Assembly: GCF_001894785.1 (NCBI RefSeq) | Contig: NZ_BCWW01000004.1 | Location: forward strand, 248,001-312,000 | Length of the DNA stretch: 64,000 bases | Reading direction: 5' to 3' | Source of the DNA: Rhodococcoides fascians NBRC 12155 = LMG 3623 | Lineage (GTDB): Bacteria > Actinomycetota > Actinomycetes > Mycobacteriales > Mycobacteriaceae | Shown here: positions 10,525 to 22,534 of the stretch, in pieces | How positions within the stretch are numbered: the stretch's first letter is position 1 | Layout of the letters: every line of letters begins with the position of its first letter | Translations under genes and position numbers: made by a program | The notes under the pieces: generated by a model | What the model was told of the DNA's origin: nothing | Seen by the model: the letters and a program-made list of their open reading frames with translations, nothing else | Databases searched by the model: none

Positions 10525-10530
10525 AGCCTA
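10525..10530 (-). promoter_or_regulatory. -10 box of the PAP2/DAG-kinase gene
   Basis: The minus strand reads TAGGCT, seven bases before ATG 10517. There is no purine-rich ribosome site, so the transcript is probably leaderless. It is divergent from the pafA promoter 50 bases away. Confidence 0.45.
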
Positions 10531-10581
10531 GGCATGGACGCCATCGAGGCGCTCCGACACATCCATCGGTGGCTTGCGTTG

Positions 10582-10587
10582 TAGTGT
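10582..10587 (+). promoter_or_regulatory. -10 box of pafA, leaderless arrangement
   Basis: TAGTGT is followed by six bases and then GTG 10594. No ribosome site precedes the start, so a leaderless transcript is likely. Confidence 0.45.
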
Positions 10588-10593
10588 CGAAGT

Positions 10594-11952
10594 GTGCAGC
10601 GACGAATTATGGGCATCGAGACCGAGTTCGGTGTCACATGTACCTTTCACGGACACCGACGCCTGAGTCCGGACGAGGTGGCCCGCTACCTCTTCCGTCG
10701 CGTGGTCTCGTGGGGCCGCAGCTCGAATGTGTTCCTCCGCAACGGCGCTCGCCTCTATCTCGACGTCGGTTCGCATCCCGAGTACGCCACTGCCGAATGC
10801 GACAGCCTGCTGCAATTGGTCACCCATGATCGCGCAGGCGAGCGAGTACTCGAGGATTTGCTGATCGACGCCGAGCAGCGTCTCGCCGAGGAGGGCATCG
10901 GCGGAGACATATACCTGTTCAAGAACAACACCGATTCGGCGGGCAACTCCTACGGTTGCCACGAGAATTTCCTCGTCCAGCGAGCGGGCGAATTCTCGCG
11001 CATCTCGGATGTACTCCTACCGTTCCTGGTCACCCGCCAATTGATCTGTGGCGCAGGCAAGGTGCTGCAGACACCCAAGGCCGCGACGTTCTGCCTCTCG
11101 CAGCGCGCCGAGCACATCTGGGAAGGCGTGTCGTCGGCCACCACTCGTTCGCGGCCGATCATCAACACCCGCGACGAACCGCACGCCGATGCCGAGAAGT
11201 ATCGCCGGCTCCACGTCATCGTCGGCGATTCCAACATGGCCGAGACCTCGACCATGCTCAAGGTGGGGACGGCCGCACTCGTACTCGAGATGATCGAGGC
11301 AGGCGTCTCGTTCCGAGACTTCGCGCTGGACAATCCGATTCGAGCCATTCGCGAGGTCAGCCACGATCTGACCGGTCGCAGGCCGGTCCGCCTCGCCGGT
11401 GGCCGCCAGGCCAGTGCACTCGAAATCCAGCGTGAGTACTACTCCCGGGCCGTCGAGCATCTCCAGACGCGGGAGCCCAATGCTCAGGTGACCCAGGTGG
11501 TGGACCTGTGGGGACGCACACTCGATGCCATCGAGTCGCAGGACTTCGCCAAGGTCGACACCGAAATCGACTGGGTCATCAAACGCAAGCTGTTCGAGCG
11601 ATATCAGGACCGCTACTCGATGGAACTTTCCGATCCCAAGATCGCTCAGCTCGATCTTGCGTACCACGACATCAAGCGTGGACGGGGAGTGTTCGACGTG
11701 CTGCAGCGCAAGGGTCTGGTCAAGCGAGTCACCGAGGACGAGCAGATCGACGAAGCGGTGAATTTGCCGCCGCAGACGACACGCGCGAAGCTGCGAGGTG
11801 AGTTCATCACCGCCGCCCAGGAAGCCGGACGCGACTTCACCGTCGACTGGGTACACCTGAAACTCAACGATCAGGCGCAGCGAACGGTGTTGTGCAAGGA
11901 CCCGTTCCGTTCGGTCGACGAGCGCGTCGAGCGACTCATCGCATCGATGTAG
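10594..11952 (+). CDS. pafA: Pup ligase PafA
   Basis: The protein has 452 residues from GTG 10594. GIETEFG carries the metal-binding glutamate, and D57 in [16 protein letters not shown] is the catalytic base of the family. PafA uses ATP to form gamma-glutamyl phosphate on Pup's C-terminal Glu, then joins it to a substrate lysine. It is homologous to Dop throughout (for example [17 protein letters not shown] in both) but lacks the Dop-specific loop. In this locus it is separated from prcA by an opposing gene and has its own promoter box. Confidence 0.97.
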   Translation: MQRRIMGIETEFGVTCTFHGHRRLSPDEVARYLFRRVVSWGRSSNVFLRNGARLYLDVGSHPEYATAECDSLLQLVTHDRAGERVLEDLLIDAEQRLAEEGIGGDIYLFKNNTDSAGNSYGCHENFLVQRAGEFSRISDVLLPFLVTRQLICGAGKVLQTPKAATFCLSQRAEHIWEGVSSATTRSRPIINTRDEPHADAEKYRRLHVIVGDSNMAETSTMLKVGTAALVLEMIEAGVSFRDFALDNPIRAIREVSHDLTGRRPVRLAGGRQASALEIQREYYSRAVEHLQTREPNAQVTQVVDLWGRTLDAIESQDFAKVDTEIDWVIKRKLFERYQDRYSMELSDPKIAQLDLAYHDIKRGRGVFDVLQRKGLVKRVTEDEQIDEAVNLPPQTTRAKLRGEFITAAQEAGRDFTVDWVHLKLNDQAQRTVLCKDPFRSVDERVERLIASM

Positions 11953-12031
11953 TGCGAACGCGACTCGGCTGGAGGTCGGGTAGCGATCCAGGCAACTCGG
12001 GTCGCTACAGCTCCGGCGGGCGGTGAACAAC

Positions 12032-12037
12032 TAGGCT
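12032..12037 (+). promoter_or_regulatory. -10 box of pafB, leaderless arrangement
   Basis: TAGGCT lies eight bases before GTG 12046. The sequence TAGGCTCGACT is identical at the dop promoter, suggesting the same class of housekeeping promoter rather than a damage-induced one. Confidence 0.45.
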
Positions 12038-12045
12038 CGACTGTC

Positions 12046-13038
12046 GTGGCCACCACCAAAGTCGAACGCCTGATGAACCTGGTCATCTGTCTGTTGTCGA
12101 CGCGTCAGTTCCTGACCGCGGAGTGGATCCGCGAGAGCGTTGCCGGGTACGACGACTCGACGAGCCTCGAAGCGTTCAGCAGGATGTTCGAGCGTGACAA
12201 GAACGAACTGCGCGATCTCGGGGTGCCCCTCGAGACCGGCATCGCCACGCGGTTCGGTGGTGTCGAGGGCTATCGCATCAACCGAGATGCCTACGAGCTG
12301 CCGGACATCGATCTCACCAGCGAGGAATCGGCTGCGGTCGCGGTGGCCGTCAAACTGTGGGAATCACCGGAACTGACCTCCGCGGCCCAGAGTGCGCTGC
12401 TGAAACTGCGCGCCGCAGGTATTCAGGTCGACCAGAACGAGTCGGCGGCTGCCGTCACGGCCGTTCCGGCCCGAACCCGCGGGTCCGAGCCCGCACTGGG
12501 CGCCCTGCTCGCGGCGATCGACGAGGGGAAGTCGGTGCGGTTCGAGCATCGACCCTCGTTGACCGAGCCGTTCGTCACCCGAACCGTCCAGCCGTGGGGC
12601 GTTGTGACGTTCCGGGGACGGTGGTATCTCGTGGGACACGACGTGGACCGAGACGACACCCGAACCTTCCGACTGTCCCGGATCGGCGACGACGTCAAAG
12701 CCTTCGGATCACCTCAGAGTGTCCGCAAGCCAGACGGTATCGATCTTCAGGACATCGTCCGCCGCGTCGCAGGCACGTCCTCGGTGTCGGGTACCGCGCG
12801 AGTGTGGCTCCAGGACGGTCGGGCGACGGAGCTGCGGAGGATGGGCACCGTGGTGGGGGAGCAGACGGTGGGGTCGCGCACCGGAACGGTCGTCGAGGTT
12901 CCGGTACGGTCCTGGGATTGGATTTCGCGGCTCATCGCCGGTCACGGTCCCGACGCGATGGTGTTGGCCCCGGCAGAGCTGCGGGCCGATGTCATCTCCA
13001 CATTGCAGACTGCAGCCGAACTGGAGAACGAACGATGA
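12046..13038 (+). CDS. pafB: WYL-domain transcriptional activator PafB
   Basis: The protein has 330 residues from GTG 12046. The N-terminal winged-helix region begins KVERLMNLVICLLSTRQFLTAEWIRE. The middle WYL domain, around residues 145-225, contains VRFEHRP, TVQPWGVVTFRGRWYLVGHD and RTFRLSRIG; a WCX-type C-terminal domain follows. PafB pairs with PafC to activate DNA-damage promoters independently of LexA in mycobacteria. The stop overlaps the pafC start in ATGA, so both are made together. A candidate target promoter is at 1707-1729. Confidence 0.93.
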   Translation: MATTKVERLMNLVICLLSTRQFLTAEWIRESVAGYDDSTSLEAFSRMFERDKNELRDLGVPLETGIATRFGGVEGYRINRDAYELPDIDLTSEESAAVAVAVKLWESPELTSAAQSALLKLRAAGIQVDQNESAAAVTAVPARTRGSEPALGALLAAIDEGKSVRFEHRPSLTEPFVTRTVQPWGVVTFRGRWYLVGHDVDRDDTRTFRLSRIGDDVKAFGSPQSVRKPDGIDLQDIVRRVAGTSSVSGTARVWLQDGRATELRRMGTVVGEQTVGSRTGTVVEVPVRSWDWISRLIAGHGPDAMVLAPAELRADVISTLQTAAELENER

Positions 13039-14030
13039 GCGCGCGTCTGTCGGTGCGGTTGGCCCGCCTGCTCAACATGGTGCCCTTCTTCATGGCCAAT
13101 CCGGGGTTGAGCGCCGAGGAGGCCGCTCGGGAACTGGGCGTGACCACCGCGACGCTGATGGCCGATCTCAATCAGCTCTGGATGTGCGGTCTGCCCGGGT
13201 ACGGACCGGGTGACCTCATCGATCTGTCGTTCTCCGAGGAGAGCATCGACGTCACCTTCTCCGCCGGGATCGACCGGCCGCTGCGGTTGACGTCCACCGA
13301 GGCCACCGCACTGTTGGTCGCACTTCGGTCGTTGACCTCGATGCCGGGGATGGTCGATCCGTCGGCCGCTCAGCGAGCGATCGCGAAGATCGAGACCGCG
13401 GCCGGGTCGGCGGCGGCGAATGTGCCGCTCTCGTCCGACCACGACACGGCCGACGCGGAGGAGGGTCCGGTGTCGAGCACCGTACGGTCTGCGCTCCGAG
13501 CCCGGCACGCACTCGAACTCACCTACTATTCGGCGTCGCGAGACGTGCTCACCGAGCGCATCGTCGATCCGATCAGGACCGTGGTGGTCGACGACAACAG
13601 CTATCTGCAGGCATGGTGTCGCGGCGCCGAGGGCGTTCGGCTGTTCAGATTCGATCGCATCGATTCGGCCACCGAACTCGACGAACCGTCGTCTCCGCCG
13701 GAGTCGGTGCAGGACGAGGACGCGTTCGAAATATTCAACGACGACCCCTCTCTGTCCCAAGCGCGGTTACGCGTCTCACCTGCGTTCACCTGGATCCTGG
13801 ACTACTACCCGATGACGCAGGTAGCCGCCGATTCGGACGGGTCCATCGAGGTGACCATGCGTTTCGCGACGCTGCAGTGGATGACCCGGCTGACCCTCGG
13901 GTTCGGCGGTGGCGTCACCGTACTGGGACCTGAATCCTTGGTGAATTCCGTCCGCGATCGTGCGCGGTCCGCCCTGAATGCCTACGCGGAGCTCGACGCC
14001 ACCGACACCGATGGCGGCCTCGCAACATGA
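13035..14030 (+). CDS. pafC: WYL-domain transcriptional activator PafC
   Basis: The protein has 331 residues from ATG 13035, four bases overlapping pafB. The N-terminal helix-turn-helix reads LARLLNMVPFFMANPGLSAEEAARELGVT. A WYL region contains HALELTYYSASRDVLTERIVDPI, SYLQAWCRGAEGVRLFRFDRI, then a WCX-like domain ending in LTLGFGGGVTVLGPESL. It is the obligate partner of PafB. The unit ends at a perfect 11-base hairpin at 14043-14071, so tatA downstream is separately transcribed. Confidence 0.93.
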   Translation: MSARLSVRLARLLNMVPFFMANPGLSAEEAARELGVTTATLMADLNQLWMCGLPGYGPGDLIDLSFSEESIDVTFSAGIDRPLRLTSTEATALLVALRSLTSMPGMVDPSAAQRAIAKIETAAGSAAANVPLSSDHDTADAEEGPVSSTVRSALRARHALELTYYSASRDVLTERIVDPIRTVVVDDNSYLQAWCRGAEGVRLFRFDRIDSATELDEPSSPPESVQDEDAFEIFNDDPSLSQARLRVSPAFTWILDYYPMTQVAADSDGSIEVTMRFATLQWMTRLTLGFGGGVTVLGPESLVNSVRDRARSALNAYAELDATDTDGGLAT

Positions 14031-14042
14031 ACGTGAGGTGAA

Positions 14043-14071
14043 GCGGTGCGCTCCGTTGCCGAGCGCACCGC
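14043..14071 (+). terminator. Terminator after pafBC
   Basis: GCGGTGCGCTC (14043-14053) and GAGCGCACCGC (14061-14071) form a perfect 11-base stem with a seven-base loop, 13 bases after the pafC stop. No U-tract follows. Confidence 0.75.
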
Positions 14072-14082
14072 CCGCCGTCGGG

Positions 14083-14110
14083 TACGCTCGATTCATCTGA
14101 TCTCAGGAGG
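14083..14110 (+). promoter_or_regulatory. tatA promoter -10 and ribosome site
   Basis: TACGCT at 14083-14088 is a -10 candidate, just after the pafC terminator. AGGAGG at 14105-14110 is a strong ribosome site five bases before ATG 14116. Confidence 0.5.
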
Positions 14111-14115
14111 TTCAC

Positions 14116-14382
14116 ATGGGATTCACCAGTCCCTGGCACTGGGCCATCGTTGCGGTGGTCGTCATCATTCTGTTCGGTTCCAAGAAGCTGCCCGAGGCTG
14201 CGCGTGGACTCGGACGCTCGTTGCGCATCTTCAAGAGCGAGGTCAAGGAGATGCAGAACGACGGCAAATCCGACACCGATACCGCGACTGCACAGCAGCC
14301 GGCCGCACCCGCTCAGCTGCCATCGCCGGCACCCGTGGCGCAGACCGAGACCACACCCCAGCACGACGCGAAGTCTGCCTGA
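14116..14382 (+). CDS. tatA: Twin-arginine translocase subunit TatA
   Basis: The protein has 88 residues. A single N-terminal membrane helix, [15 protein letters not shown], is followed by the hinge [25 protein letters not shown], the amphipathic helix of TatA. The tail is Ala/Pro/Gln/Thr-rich and soluble. TatA multimers form the transport pore for folded proteins carrying RR signal peptides. The gene is followed by tatC after 109 bases, and a hairpin lies between them. Confidence 0.96.
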   Translation: MGFTSPWHWAIVAVVVIILFGSKKLPEAARGLGRSLRIFKSEVKEMQNDGKSDTDTATAQQPAAPAQLPSPAPVAQTETTPQHDAKSA

Positions 14383-14400
14383 GCGACGCCGCTCAGCACA

Positions 14401-14427
14401 CCTTCGGTGCCGCGTCGGCACCGAAGG
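14401..14427 (+). terminator. Hairpin between tatA and tatC
   Basis: CCTTCGGTGCC (14401-14411) and GGCACCGAAGG (14417-14427) pair perfectly around GCGTC; TT follows. It may be a partial terminator that lowers tatC relative to tatA, which is needed in excess. This role is inferred. Confidence 0.65.
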
Positions 14428-14491
14428 TTCACTGCTGTCGGTGACGGCCTCGTGCCGCCTGCCGACCGAAGAAGGCTGACCGTAGAACACC

Positions 14492-15463
14492 ATGCGCATT
14501 CCGTTCGATCCACGGCGCAGTAAGCGTCGAGTCAATCCCGACGGCACGATGTCGTTGGTCGATCACCTGTACGAGCTGCGAACCCGGCTGCTCTGGTCGC
14601 TGCTGGCCATCGCGGTGACCACTGCATTCGGATTCTTCTGGTACTCACACACGATCTTCGGCGTTGAAAGCCTCGGCGATCTGCTCCGAGGCCCGTACTG
14701 CACCCTGGACCCGAGCCTGCGTGCGGATCTGAGCAACGACGATCAGTGCCGCCTGCTCGCCACCGGCCCGTTCGACCAGTTCCTGCTGCGGTTCAAGGTG
14801 GCGTTCACCGCAGGCGTCGTGCTCGCCTGCCCCATCTGGCTGTACCAGATCTGGGCGTTCATCACTCCCGGCCTGTACGCCAACGAACGCCGTTACGCAG
14901 TCTCCTTCGTCACCGGTGCCGCTGCGCTGTTCGTGACCGGAGCGATTCTGGCGTACTTCGTCGTCGCCAAGGGCTTGCACTTTCTGCTGTCGATCGGTGA
15001 CAACGTCCAGATCACGGCACTGAGCGGCGATCAGTACTTCGGTTTTCTGATCAATCTTCTGATCATCTTCGGTGTCAGCTTCGAAATACCGCTGCTGGTC
15101 GTCGGGTTGAACTTCGTCGGTGTTCTCACCTACGAACGCCTGAAGGCGTGGCGTCGCGGGTTGATCTTCGGACTGTTCGTGTTCGCGGCGATCGCAACGC
15201 CCGGACAGGATCCCTTCTCGATGCTGGCCTTGGCGTTGGCTCTGACGGTGCTCTTCGAGATGGCAGTGCAGATTGCGCGGATTCACGACAAGCGTAAGTT
15301 GCGCAAGAGAAGAGACGAATGGGGTGATGTGTCAGATGACGAAGCAACACGCATCGAAGGCGCAAGTTCTATCCAGGCCCCACACGCTGTCGCACCGACA
15401 CCGCCGGTGGGCGGTATCGGCACTGCGACCCGAACACAGGCACAGTACGACGACACGATCTGA
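14492..15463 (+). CDS. tatC: Twin-arginine translocase subunit TatC
   Basis: The protein has 323 residues. [23 protein letters not shown] starts the first of six membrane helices and holds the conserved HLxELR signature of signal-peptide binding. [34 protein letters not shown] is the typical second-helix and cytoplasmic-loop region. The C-terminal 55 residues, charged then Pro/Ala-rich, are an extension common in actinobacteria. TatC recognises the RR signal peptide and recruits TatA. There is no clear ribosome site at ATG 14492. It is followed closely by helY. Confidence 0.96.
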   Translation: MRIPFDPRRSKRRVNPDGTMSLVDHLYELRTRLLWSLLAIAVTTAFGFFWYSHTIFGVESLGDLLRGPYCTLDPSLRADLSNDDQCRLLATGPFDQFLLRFKVAFTAGVVLACPIWLYQIWAFITPGLYANERRYAVSFVTGAAALFVTGAILAYFVVAKGLHFLLSIGDNVQITALSGDQYFGFLINLLIIFGVSFEIPLLVVGLNFVGVLTYERLKAWRRGLIFGLFVFAAIATPGQDPFSMLALALALTVLFEMAVQIARIHDKRKLRKRRDEWGDVSDDEATRIEGASSIQAPHAVAPTPPVGGIGTATRTQAQYDDTI

Positions 15464-15490
15464 TGTGAGTCCCAGCGACGGGGAGCGACC

Positions 15491-18256
15491 ATGAGCGAGG
15501 CTGTTGTCGACACCCGGTCCAGGCCAGAACCCACGGAACTGCAACGGTTTTCCGCGGAGTTGAGTTTTCCGTTGGACCGCTTCCAAGTGGATGCGTGCAC
15601 TGCATTGGAGAACGGTCACGGGGTGTTGGTCTGCGCCCCGACCGGCGCGGGCAAGACGGTGATCGGCGAGTTCGCGGTGCACCTGGCCCTCGCTGCCGGT
15701 CGCAAATGCTTCTACACCACCCCCATCAAGGCGCTCAGCAACCAGAAGTTCGCCGAGTTGACTGCGCGATACGGACGCGAGACGGTCGGTCTGTTGACCG
15801 GTGATTCGTCCATCAATCCGGATGCACCCATCGTCATCATGACGACCGAGGTGCTCCGCAACATGCTCTACGCATCCTCCGACGCACTGCGCGGGCTCTC
15901 GCACGTGGTGATGGACGAGGTGCACTACCTGGCGGATCGGTTCCGAGGTGCGGTGTGGGAAGAAGTAATCCTGCACCTGTCCGACGACGTGCGTCTGGTG
16001 AGCCTGTCCGCAACGGTCAGCAACGCCGAGGAGTTCGGCGCGTGGATGAGTACCGTTCGCGGCGACACCTCGGTCGTCGTGGACGAGAACCGTCCCGTTC
16101 CGCTCTCGCAGCACATCATGGTGGGCCGTCGGTTGTTCGATCTCTTCGACACCCGAGCACAGTCACCGGACGGCCACCAGAAGGTCGTCGTGGACCGAGA
16201 CCTGGTGCGGCACGTCAAGCAGCGTCAGTCGCTGGACTCCATGGATCGGTGGCACGCACCGCACAGTCGAGGACGCGGAGGTCGAAGCGGGGGCGGCGGA
16301 CGCGGCGGCCACCAGGGAGGCGGAGGTGCCAACCGTCCGCTGGCTCGTCCCGACGTGATCGCCAAGCTGGACGAGGAAGGTCTGCTCCCGGCCATCACGT
16401 TCATCTTCAGTCGTGCAGGCTGTGACGGGGCCCTGACTCAGTGCATGCGTTCGCGGCTGGTTCTGACGACGCCTGAGCAGGCCGAGGAGATCAGGTACAT
16501 CGTCGAGAAGCACACCTCCGAACTCCCGCGCGAGGATCTGGAAGTGCTCGGCTTCTGGGAATGGCGAGATGCGCTCGAACGCGGGTTCGCCGCGCACCAC
16601 GCCGGAATGCTGCCGGTCTTCCGCCACACCGTCGAGGAGCTGTTCGTCAAGGGATTGGTCAGAGCGGTGTTCGCCACCGAAACTCTGGCTCTCGGAATCA
16701 ATATGCCTGCCCGAACCGTGGTGCTCGAAAAGCTGGTCAAGTTCAACGGTGAGACGCACGCGGAGCTGACACCGGGGGAGTACACCCAGCTGACCGGCCG
16801 GGCCGGGCGACGCGGCATCGACGTCGAGGGTCACGCGGTTGTGCTGTGGCAGCCCGGTACCGAACCGACCGAGGTGGCCGGACTCGCGTCGACGCGAACG
16901 TTTCCCCTCCGGAGCTCTTTCGCGCCCGCCTACAACATGTCGATCAATCTGATCGAACAGTTCGGGGCAGCGGATTCACGGCAGTTGCTCGAGCGGTCCT
17001 TCGCTCAGTTCCAGGCCGACCGGTCCGTCGTCGGCATGGTCCGCGGTATCGAGAAGAACATGAAGACGTTGGAGGCGCTCGGCGCAACGCTCGGTGGCCC
17101 CGACGGGGAGTACTTCGAGTACGCGCGACTGCGCGAGCGTCTGAAGGATCGAGAGAAGACCCTCGAGCGTCAGAACAGGTCCGATCGGCGGGACAAAGCC
17201 GTCGACTCGTTGCGTGCGTTGCGCCGCGGCGACGTGATCTCGGTGCCGTCCGGACGGCGCAGCGGACTGGCAGTGGTACTCGAACCGGACGACGATCGCG
17301 GCGATCCGCGGCCGCTCGTGCTGACCGAGGACAAATGGGCCGGCCGTCTGTCCGCTGCCGATTTCCCAACGCCGGCAACGCCTCTCGGCTCCATGCGATT
17401 GCCACGGTTCGTCGATCACCGCACCGCCAAGACCCGTCGGGATCTGGCGGCGGCATTGGTCACCCGCGGCATATCCCAGCCCTCCGATCGAGTGGGACGA
17501 AAGTCGACCGCCGCCGACGACAAGGAGTTGGCAACCCTGCGGCGGGCCATCCGCTCGCATCCGGTGCACAGCCGGCCGGATCGCGAGGAACTCTCTCGAA
17601 CCGGCGAACGCTACAACCGGCTGGCCCGGGAGACCGAGTCGATGCGGCAGAAGGTGTCGGCCACGACGAACTCGTTGGCCCGAACGTTCGACCGCATTCT
17701 GGCTTTGCTGGCGGACCGCGGTTACGTGACCCCGGGCAAGGATCCCAAGGTGACCGACGACGGTGCGCGATTGAGCCGGATCTATTCCGAATCCGATCTT
17801 CTGGTCGCGGAATGCCTCCGCGGCGGACTGTGGCAGGGCTTGTCGGCCGCAGAGTTGGCCGCAGTGGTCTCGGCCGTGGTCTACGAGTCCCGCTCCGAGG
17901 GAGACATCACCCCACACGGCCCGACCGGACCCATCAGGCACGCGTTGACGGAGACCGTGCGGGTGTGGCACGAGCTGCGGGCCGACGAGGTTCGGCACAA
18001 ACTGCCACCGACCAGAGAGCCGGACATGGGCTTCGTCAAAGCGATCTACAAGTGGGCTTCCGACCATTCGCTCGTCGACGCACTGGTCGCGGCAGGCGAC
18101 AACGGCAAGGCGCTGTCCGGTGGCGACTTCGTCCGTTGGTGTCGGCAGGTCATCGACCTGCTCGACCAGGTCCGGCTCGCCGCTCCCGAACCCGAGCTGT
18201 CGCGAACCGCCGCCCGTGCCGTCGCCGCGCTGCGACAAGGAGTGGTGGCCGTCGAT

Positions 18257-18265
<9 letters not shown>
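15491..18265 (+). CDS. helY: Ski2/Mtr4-like DEAD-box helicase HelY
   Basis: The protein has 924 residues from ATG 15491, with GGGGAG just upstream. Motif I is CAPTGAGKT, motif II MDEVHYL, motif III LSATVSN, and motif VI GRAGRRG near residue 440. Between the two RecA-like domains, around residues 257-283, sits a Gly/Arg-rich linker (RGRGGRSGG-type), resembling RNA-binding RGG regions. The C-terminal third has the helical and DSHCT-like domains of the Ski2/Mtr4 family, ending with WASDHSLVDALVAA and the region before the stop. The function is probably RNA unwinding or turnover. The mycobacterial counterpart also follows tatC. Confidence 0.93.
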
Positions 18266-19392
<1,127 letters not shown>

Positions 19393-19398
19393 CCCCGG

Positions 19399-20367
19399 TC
19401 AATTCTGCGACGCCGTGGCCGCCATCGCCGAGACCAGGCGGTCCACGGCGTTTCTGATTCCCAGGGTCTCCGCGAGCTTGTCGAGTGCCTCGAGATCTGC
19501 CGGTTCGGCCGGAATCTCGTCCGACCTCGACAGAACGACGTCGGCATCGGTGACGACCCGCACCACCGGCAGTGCCGCATCGAGGTAGTCGCTGGCGTTG
19601 GCCAGCTTCGCCCGAATTCCCTTGGCCATGTCCGACTCCGGATCGAGTGCCGCTGCACGCAGGGCCGCGACGGACTCGTACTGCAGCATGAGTGTGGAGG
19701 CCGTCTTCTCACCGACACCCTTGACACCCGGTAGCCCGTCCGACGCGTCACCGCGCAGAAGCGCCAATTCCGCGTAGGCCGCTCCCGCGCGGTGCAACGG
19801 GACGCCGTACCGCTCGGCCACCTCGACCGGGCCGAAAAGTTCTGCCTTGGCCAAGCCACGACCCACGTACAGCACCCGTACCTCGTTCGGTTCGTCCGCC
19901 GCCACCTGCAACAGATCTCGGTCGCCGCTGACCACGACGACGGGATCGCGTCGTTCCTGTGCAGCCAAGGTTCCGAGCACGTCGTCGGCCTCGAGGCCGA
20001 CGGCCCCCGCGGTGGCAATTCCCAACGCCGCCAGGACGTCCATGATCATGTCCACCTGTGGTGTCAGGGTCTCGGGAACCTCTTCGCTCTCGGCCACATC
20101 CGGCGCTGCGTCGGCAACCCGGTGAGCCTTGTACGAGGGAACGAGGTCCACTCGGAACTGTGGACGCCAGTCGAGGTCGAGGCATACAGCCAATCGGCTC
20201 GGTTCGGTTCGCGTGATCAGGGCCGAGATCATGTCGAGGAAACCTCGCACGGCATTGACGGGACGGCCGTCGGGCGCCGTAATCGACTCGGGCAGAGCGT
20301 AGTAGGCCCTGAACCACAGGCTCGCGCCGTCGAGGAGCAGCAACGGCGACTTTCCGGGGGTGGTCAT
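19399..20367 (-). CDS. 5'-3' exonuclease (FEN/Pol I N-terminal type)
   Basis: The protein has 322 residues if started at the ATG at 20367; ATG 20376 and GTG 20391 are in-frame alternatives. [19 protein letters not shown] opens the 5'-nuclease fold. [12 protein letters not shown] and [11 protein letters not shown] supply metal-binding aspartates, and [16 protein letters not shown] is the helix-hairpin-helix DNA-binding motif. It is a stand-alone version of the polymerase I 5'-nuclease domain, expected to remove flaps and RNA primers. It is the counterpart of Rv2090. It converges on the DUF4333 gene with six bases between stops. Confidence 0.9.
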   Translation of the reverse strand: MTTPGKSPLLLLDGASLWFRAYYALPESITAPDGRPVNAVRGFLDMISALITRTEPSRLAVCLDLDWRPQFRVDLVPSYKAHRVADAAPDVAESEEVPETLTPQVDMIMDVLAALGIATAGAVGLEADDVLGTLAAQERRDPVVVVSGDRDLLQVAADEPNEVRVLYVGRGLAKAELFGPVEVAERYGVPLHRAGAAYAELALLRGDASDGLPGVKGVGEKTASTLMLQYESVAALRAAALDPESDMAKGIRAKLANASDYLDAALPVVRVVTDADVVLSRSDEIPAEPADLEALDKLAETLGIRNAVDRLVSAMAATASQN

Positions 20368-20391
20368 GGGGCTCATCTTGCCGTACGGCAC

Positions 20392-20397
20392 TAGCCT
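20392..20397 (+). promoter_or_regulatory. -10 box of the M24 peptidase gene, leaderless arrangement
   Basis: TAGCCT is followed by six bases and ATG 20404. The spacer GAAGGT is purine-rich but too close to act as a normal ribosome site. Confidence 0.45.
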
Positions 20398-20403
20398 GAA
20401 GGT

Positions 20404-21534
20404 ATGAGTGTCGATTCTTCTCGTTTTCCCAGCGATGTCTACGCCTCCAGGCTCGCGCGCGCGGCCCGCCTGACGTCGGACGCAGGCTTGGACGCCCTGC
20501 TGATCACTCCGGGCCCGGATCTGCAGTATCTGATCGGGTCCACGGCCAGCTCGTTCGAGCGTCTCATCGCGTTGGTGGTGCCGGCCGACGGCAGCACTCC
20601 CAGCATCGTCGTGCCGCGGCTCGAACTCGCCGCGCTGGGTGACTCCGCCGCCGGGGACCTGTCACTGACGCTCGTCGATTGGGTGGACGGCGTCGATCCG
20701 TACGCGCTCGTGGCTGCGGCCGTACCGGCCGGCAGCAAGACCGCTGTCGCCGACGCAATGCCCGCCCTGCACTTCGTGCCGCTGGCAACGATTTTCGGGA
20801 CCGTGCCGGTGCTGGCGACAGACGTTCTGCGCCAGCTGCGGATGATCAAGGACGACGCCGAGATCGATGCTCTGCGTCGAGCCGGTCATGCCATCGACCG
20901 GGTTCACGCCCGGATGGGCGAGTGGCTCCGAGTGGGCCGAACCGAAGCCCAGATCGCGGCAGACATCGCGACGGCGATCGTCGAGGAAGGCCACACCGCA
21001 CCGGAATTCATCATCGTCGGCTCCGGTCCGCACGGTGCCGATCCGCACCACGAGGTCTCCGATCGTGTCGTCGAGGCCGGCGACGTGGTCGTCGTCGACA
21101 TCGGTGGACCCGTTGCGCCGGGATACAACTCGGACTCCACTCGCACCTACAGTCTCGGAGAGCCTTCGGCCGAGGTCGCTACCCGGTACGCGGTACTGGA
21201 GCGAGCTCAGCAGGCCGCAGTCGACGCTGTGTCGCCGGGAGTCAGCGCGGAGTCCATCGACGCAGCCGCACGCGAGGTGTTGGTCGAAGCCGGTCTGGGA
21301 GAGGCGTTCCTGCACCGCACCGGACACGGTATCGGCCTGTCGGTGCACGAGGAGCCGTACATCGTGGCGGGCAACGACATCACTCTCACCGAGGGAATGG
21401 CGTTCAGCATCGAACCGGGCATCTATTTCCGGGGGCAGTGGGGTGCCAGGATCGAGGACATCGTCGTCGTGACGGCGGACGGGTGCGAATCGGTCAACCT
21501 CCGCCCCCACGGTCTCGCCGTGCTGCCGGTGTGA
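20404..21534 (+). CDS. pepE: M24-family aminopeptidase (Xaa-Pro dipeptidase type)
   Basis: The protein has 376 residues. The N-terminal creatinase-like domain contains [17 protein letters not shown]. The C-terminal pita-bread domain has the five metal ligands: aspartates in VVVDIGGPV and NSDSTRTY, histidine in [16 protein letters not shown], and glutamates in FSIEPGIY and ARIEDIV. This fits a two-metal Xaa-Pro dipeptidase acting on cytoplasmic peptides. It is the positional counterpart of mycobacterial pepE (Rv2089c). The stop overlaps the next start by four bases (GTGA). Confidence 0.92.
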   Translation: MSVDSSRFPSDVYASRLARAARLTSDAGLDALLITPGPDLQYLIGSTASSFERLIALVVPADGSTPSIVVPRLELAALGDSAAGDLSLTLVDWVDGVDPYALVAAAVPAGSKTAVADAMPALHFVPLATIFGTVPVLATDVLRQLRMIKDDAEIDALRRAGHAIDRVHARMGEWLRVGRTEAQIAADIATAIVEEGHTAPEFIIVGSGPHGADPHHEVSDRVVEAGDVVVVDIGGPVAPGYNSDSTRTYSLGEPSAEVATRYAVLERAQQAAVDAVSPGVSAESIDAAAREVLVEAGLGEAFLHRTGHGIGLSVHEEPYIVAGNDITLTEGMAFSIEPGIYFRGQWGARIEDIVVVTADGCESVNLRPHGLAVLPV

Positions 21535-22118
21535 CCGACGGCCGCCGAGCCGAGTTCGTCTCCGTCGTCAGGACGAATCCGATTGTGGCCGAGGTACTTC
21601 GGCGTGCGCCGCAGCTCGGGCTTTCGAATTGGTACCTGACGGCGGGCGGTCTGTTCCAAACCGTGTGGAATCACCTCGCCGACCGAGATCTCGGGGCCGG
21701 AATTCGCGACTACGACTTCTTCTATTTCGACGACACGGATCTGTCGTACGCCGCCGAGAACGACGTGATCGAGACCGCGGCCGACGTGTTCGCCGACCTC
21801 GGGGTCGACGTCGAAGTGCGTAATCAAGCGCGTGTACACCTGTGGTACGAGCAGCATTTCGGAGCGACGTTGGCTCCGTACCGAAGCTCCGAGGATGCCA
21901 TCGACCACTTCGTGTCGACCACGTGCTGTTTCGGGATCACCGTGGACTTCCACGGTACGGACCGCGTCTATGCCCCACACGGCTTCGACGACCTGTTCGC
22001 CGGGATCGTCCGGCCGAATCCGCGATTGCCGATGCGGCACGTCTACGAGGCGAAGGCCGCGCGGTGGACCACCGAATGGCCGAACCTGACCGTTCTACCC
22101 TGGCCGACGGACGACTAG
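21531..22118 (+). CDS. Nucleotidyltransferase-fold family protein
   Basis: The protein has 195 residues from GTG 21531. [38 protein letters not shown] carries the pattern of the small nucleotidyltransferase-like family: a GG turn, then R-DYD-FYFD aspartates expected to bind metal. [14 protein letters not shown] and [19 protein letters not shown] are also typical. The substrate is unknown. The gene is coupled to the peptidase gene. Its stop overlaps the stop of the opposing gene at 22115-22118. Confidence 0.8.
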   Translation: MTDGRRAEFVSVVRTNPIVAEVLRRAPQLGLSNWYLTAGGLFQTVWNHLADRDLGAGIRDYDFFYFDDTDLSYAAENDVIETAADVFADLGVDVEVRNQARVHLWYEQHFGATLAPYRSSEDAIDHFVSTTCCFGITVDFHGTDRVYAPHGFDDLFAGIVRPNPRLPMRHVYEAKAARWTTEWPNLTVLPWPTDD

Positions 22119-22528
22119 CGTCGCAGCAGCGAGCGGCTGCCCAGTACCCGCCGCACCGCTATCTCGACGACGACGCGGGTCGGATTCTCCCGCGGCACTC
22201 GATAGCGTCGGGCATAGCGGTTCTCCGCATCGGCGACCGACTCGTGGTCGTCACGAACGGTGGCCGGACCCTCCAACGTCAGCCAGCGGGCACCGTCGAT
22301 CTGGGTGACGGCGGCGTAGGCACCGCGGCCGGCGTTGATCGCCTTCTGCGACACGTTGTTGGTGATGACACGGGCGACGTGCGCGTCCGCGTCGTAGGTG
22401 AACCCGACGGCGACGACATGGGGCGTGCCGTCCGGACGCAACGTCGTCAGCGTGGCGAGGTGCCGTTCGGTGAGGAATTCGATCGCCTCGTCGGTGAGGG
22501 CAGTCGCGTCAGCGGGGGTAGCGGCCAT
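22115..22528 (-). CDS. F420-dependent biliverdin reductase-like protein (Rv2074 type)
   Basis: The protein has 137 residues from ATG 22528, the length I recall for Rv2074. The split-barrel fold is marked by [30 protein letters not shown], then [38 protein letters not shown]. The Rv2074 family uses reduced F420 to reduce biliverdin. The start is supported by TACAGT at 22535-22540, six bases upstream. An upstream in-frame extension to 22672 overlaps the divergent SDR gene and is not used. Confidence 0.88.
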   Translation of the reverse strand: MAATPADATALTDEAIEFLTERHLATLTTLRPDGTPHVVAVGFTYDADAHVARVITNNVSQKAINAGRGAYAAVTQIDGARWLTLEGPATVRDDHESVADAENRYARRYRVPRENPTRVVVEIAVRRVLGSRSLLRR

Positions 22529-22534
22529 GACTCG

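Noticed and set aside
11980..12008. GTAGCGA...TCGCTAC inverted repeat between pafA and pafB as a terminator
   Set aside because: Only seven paired bases with a 15-base loop; too weak to call.
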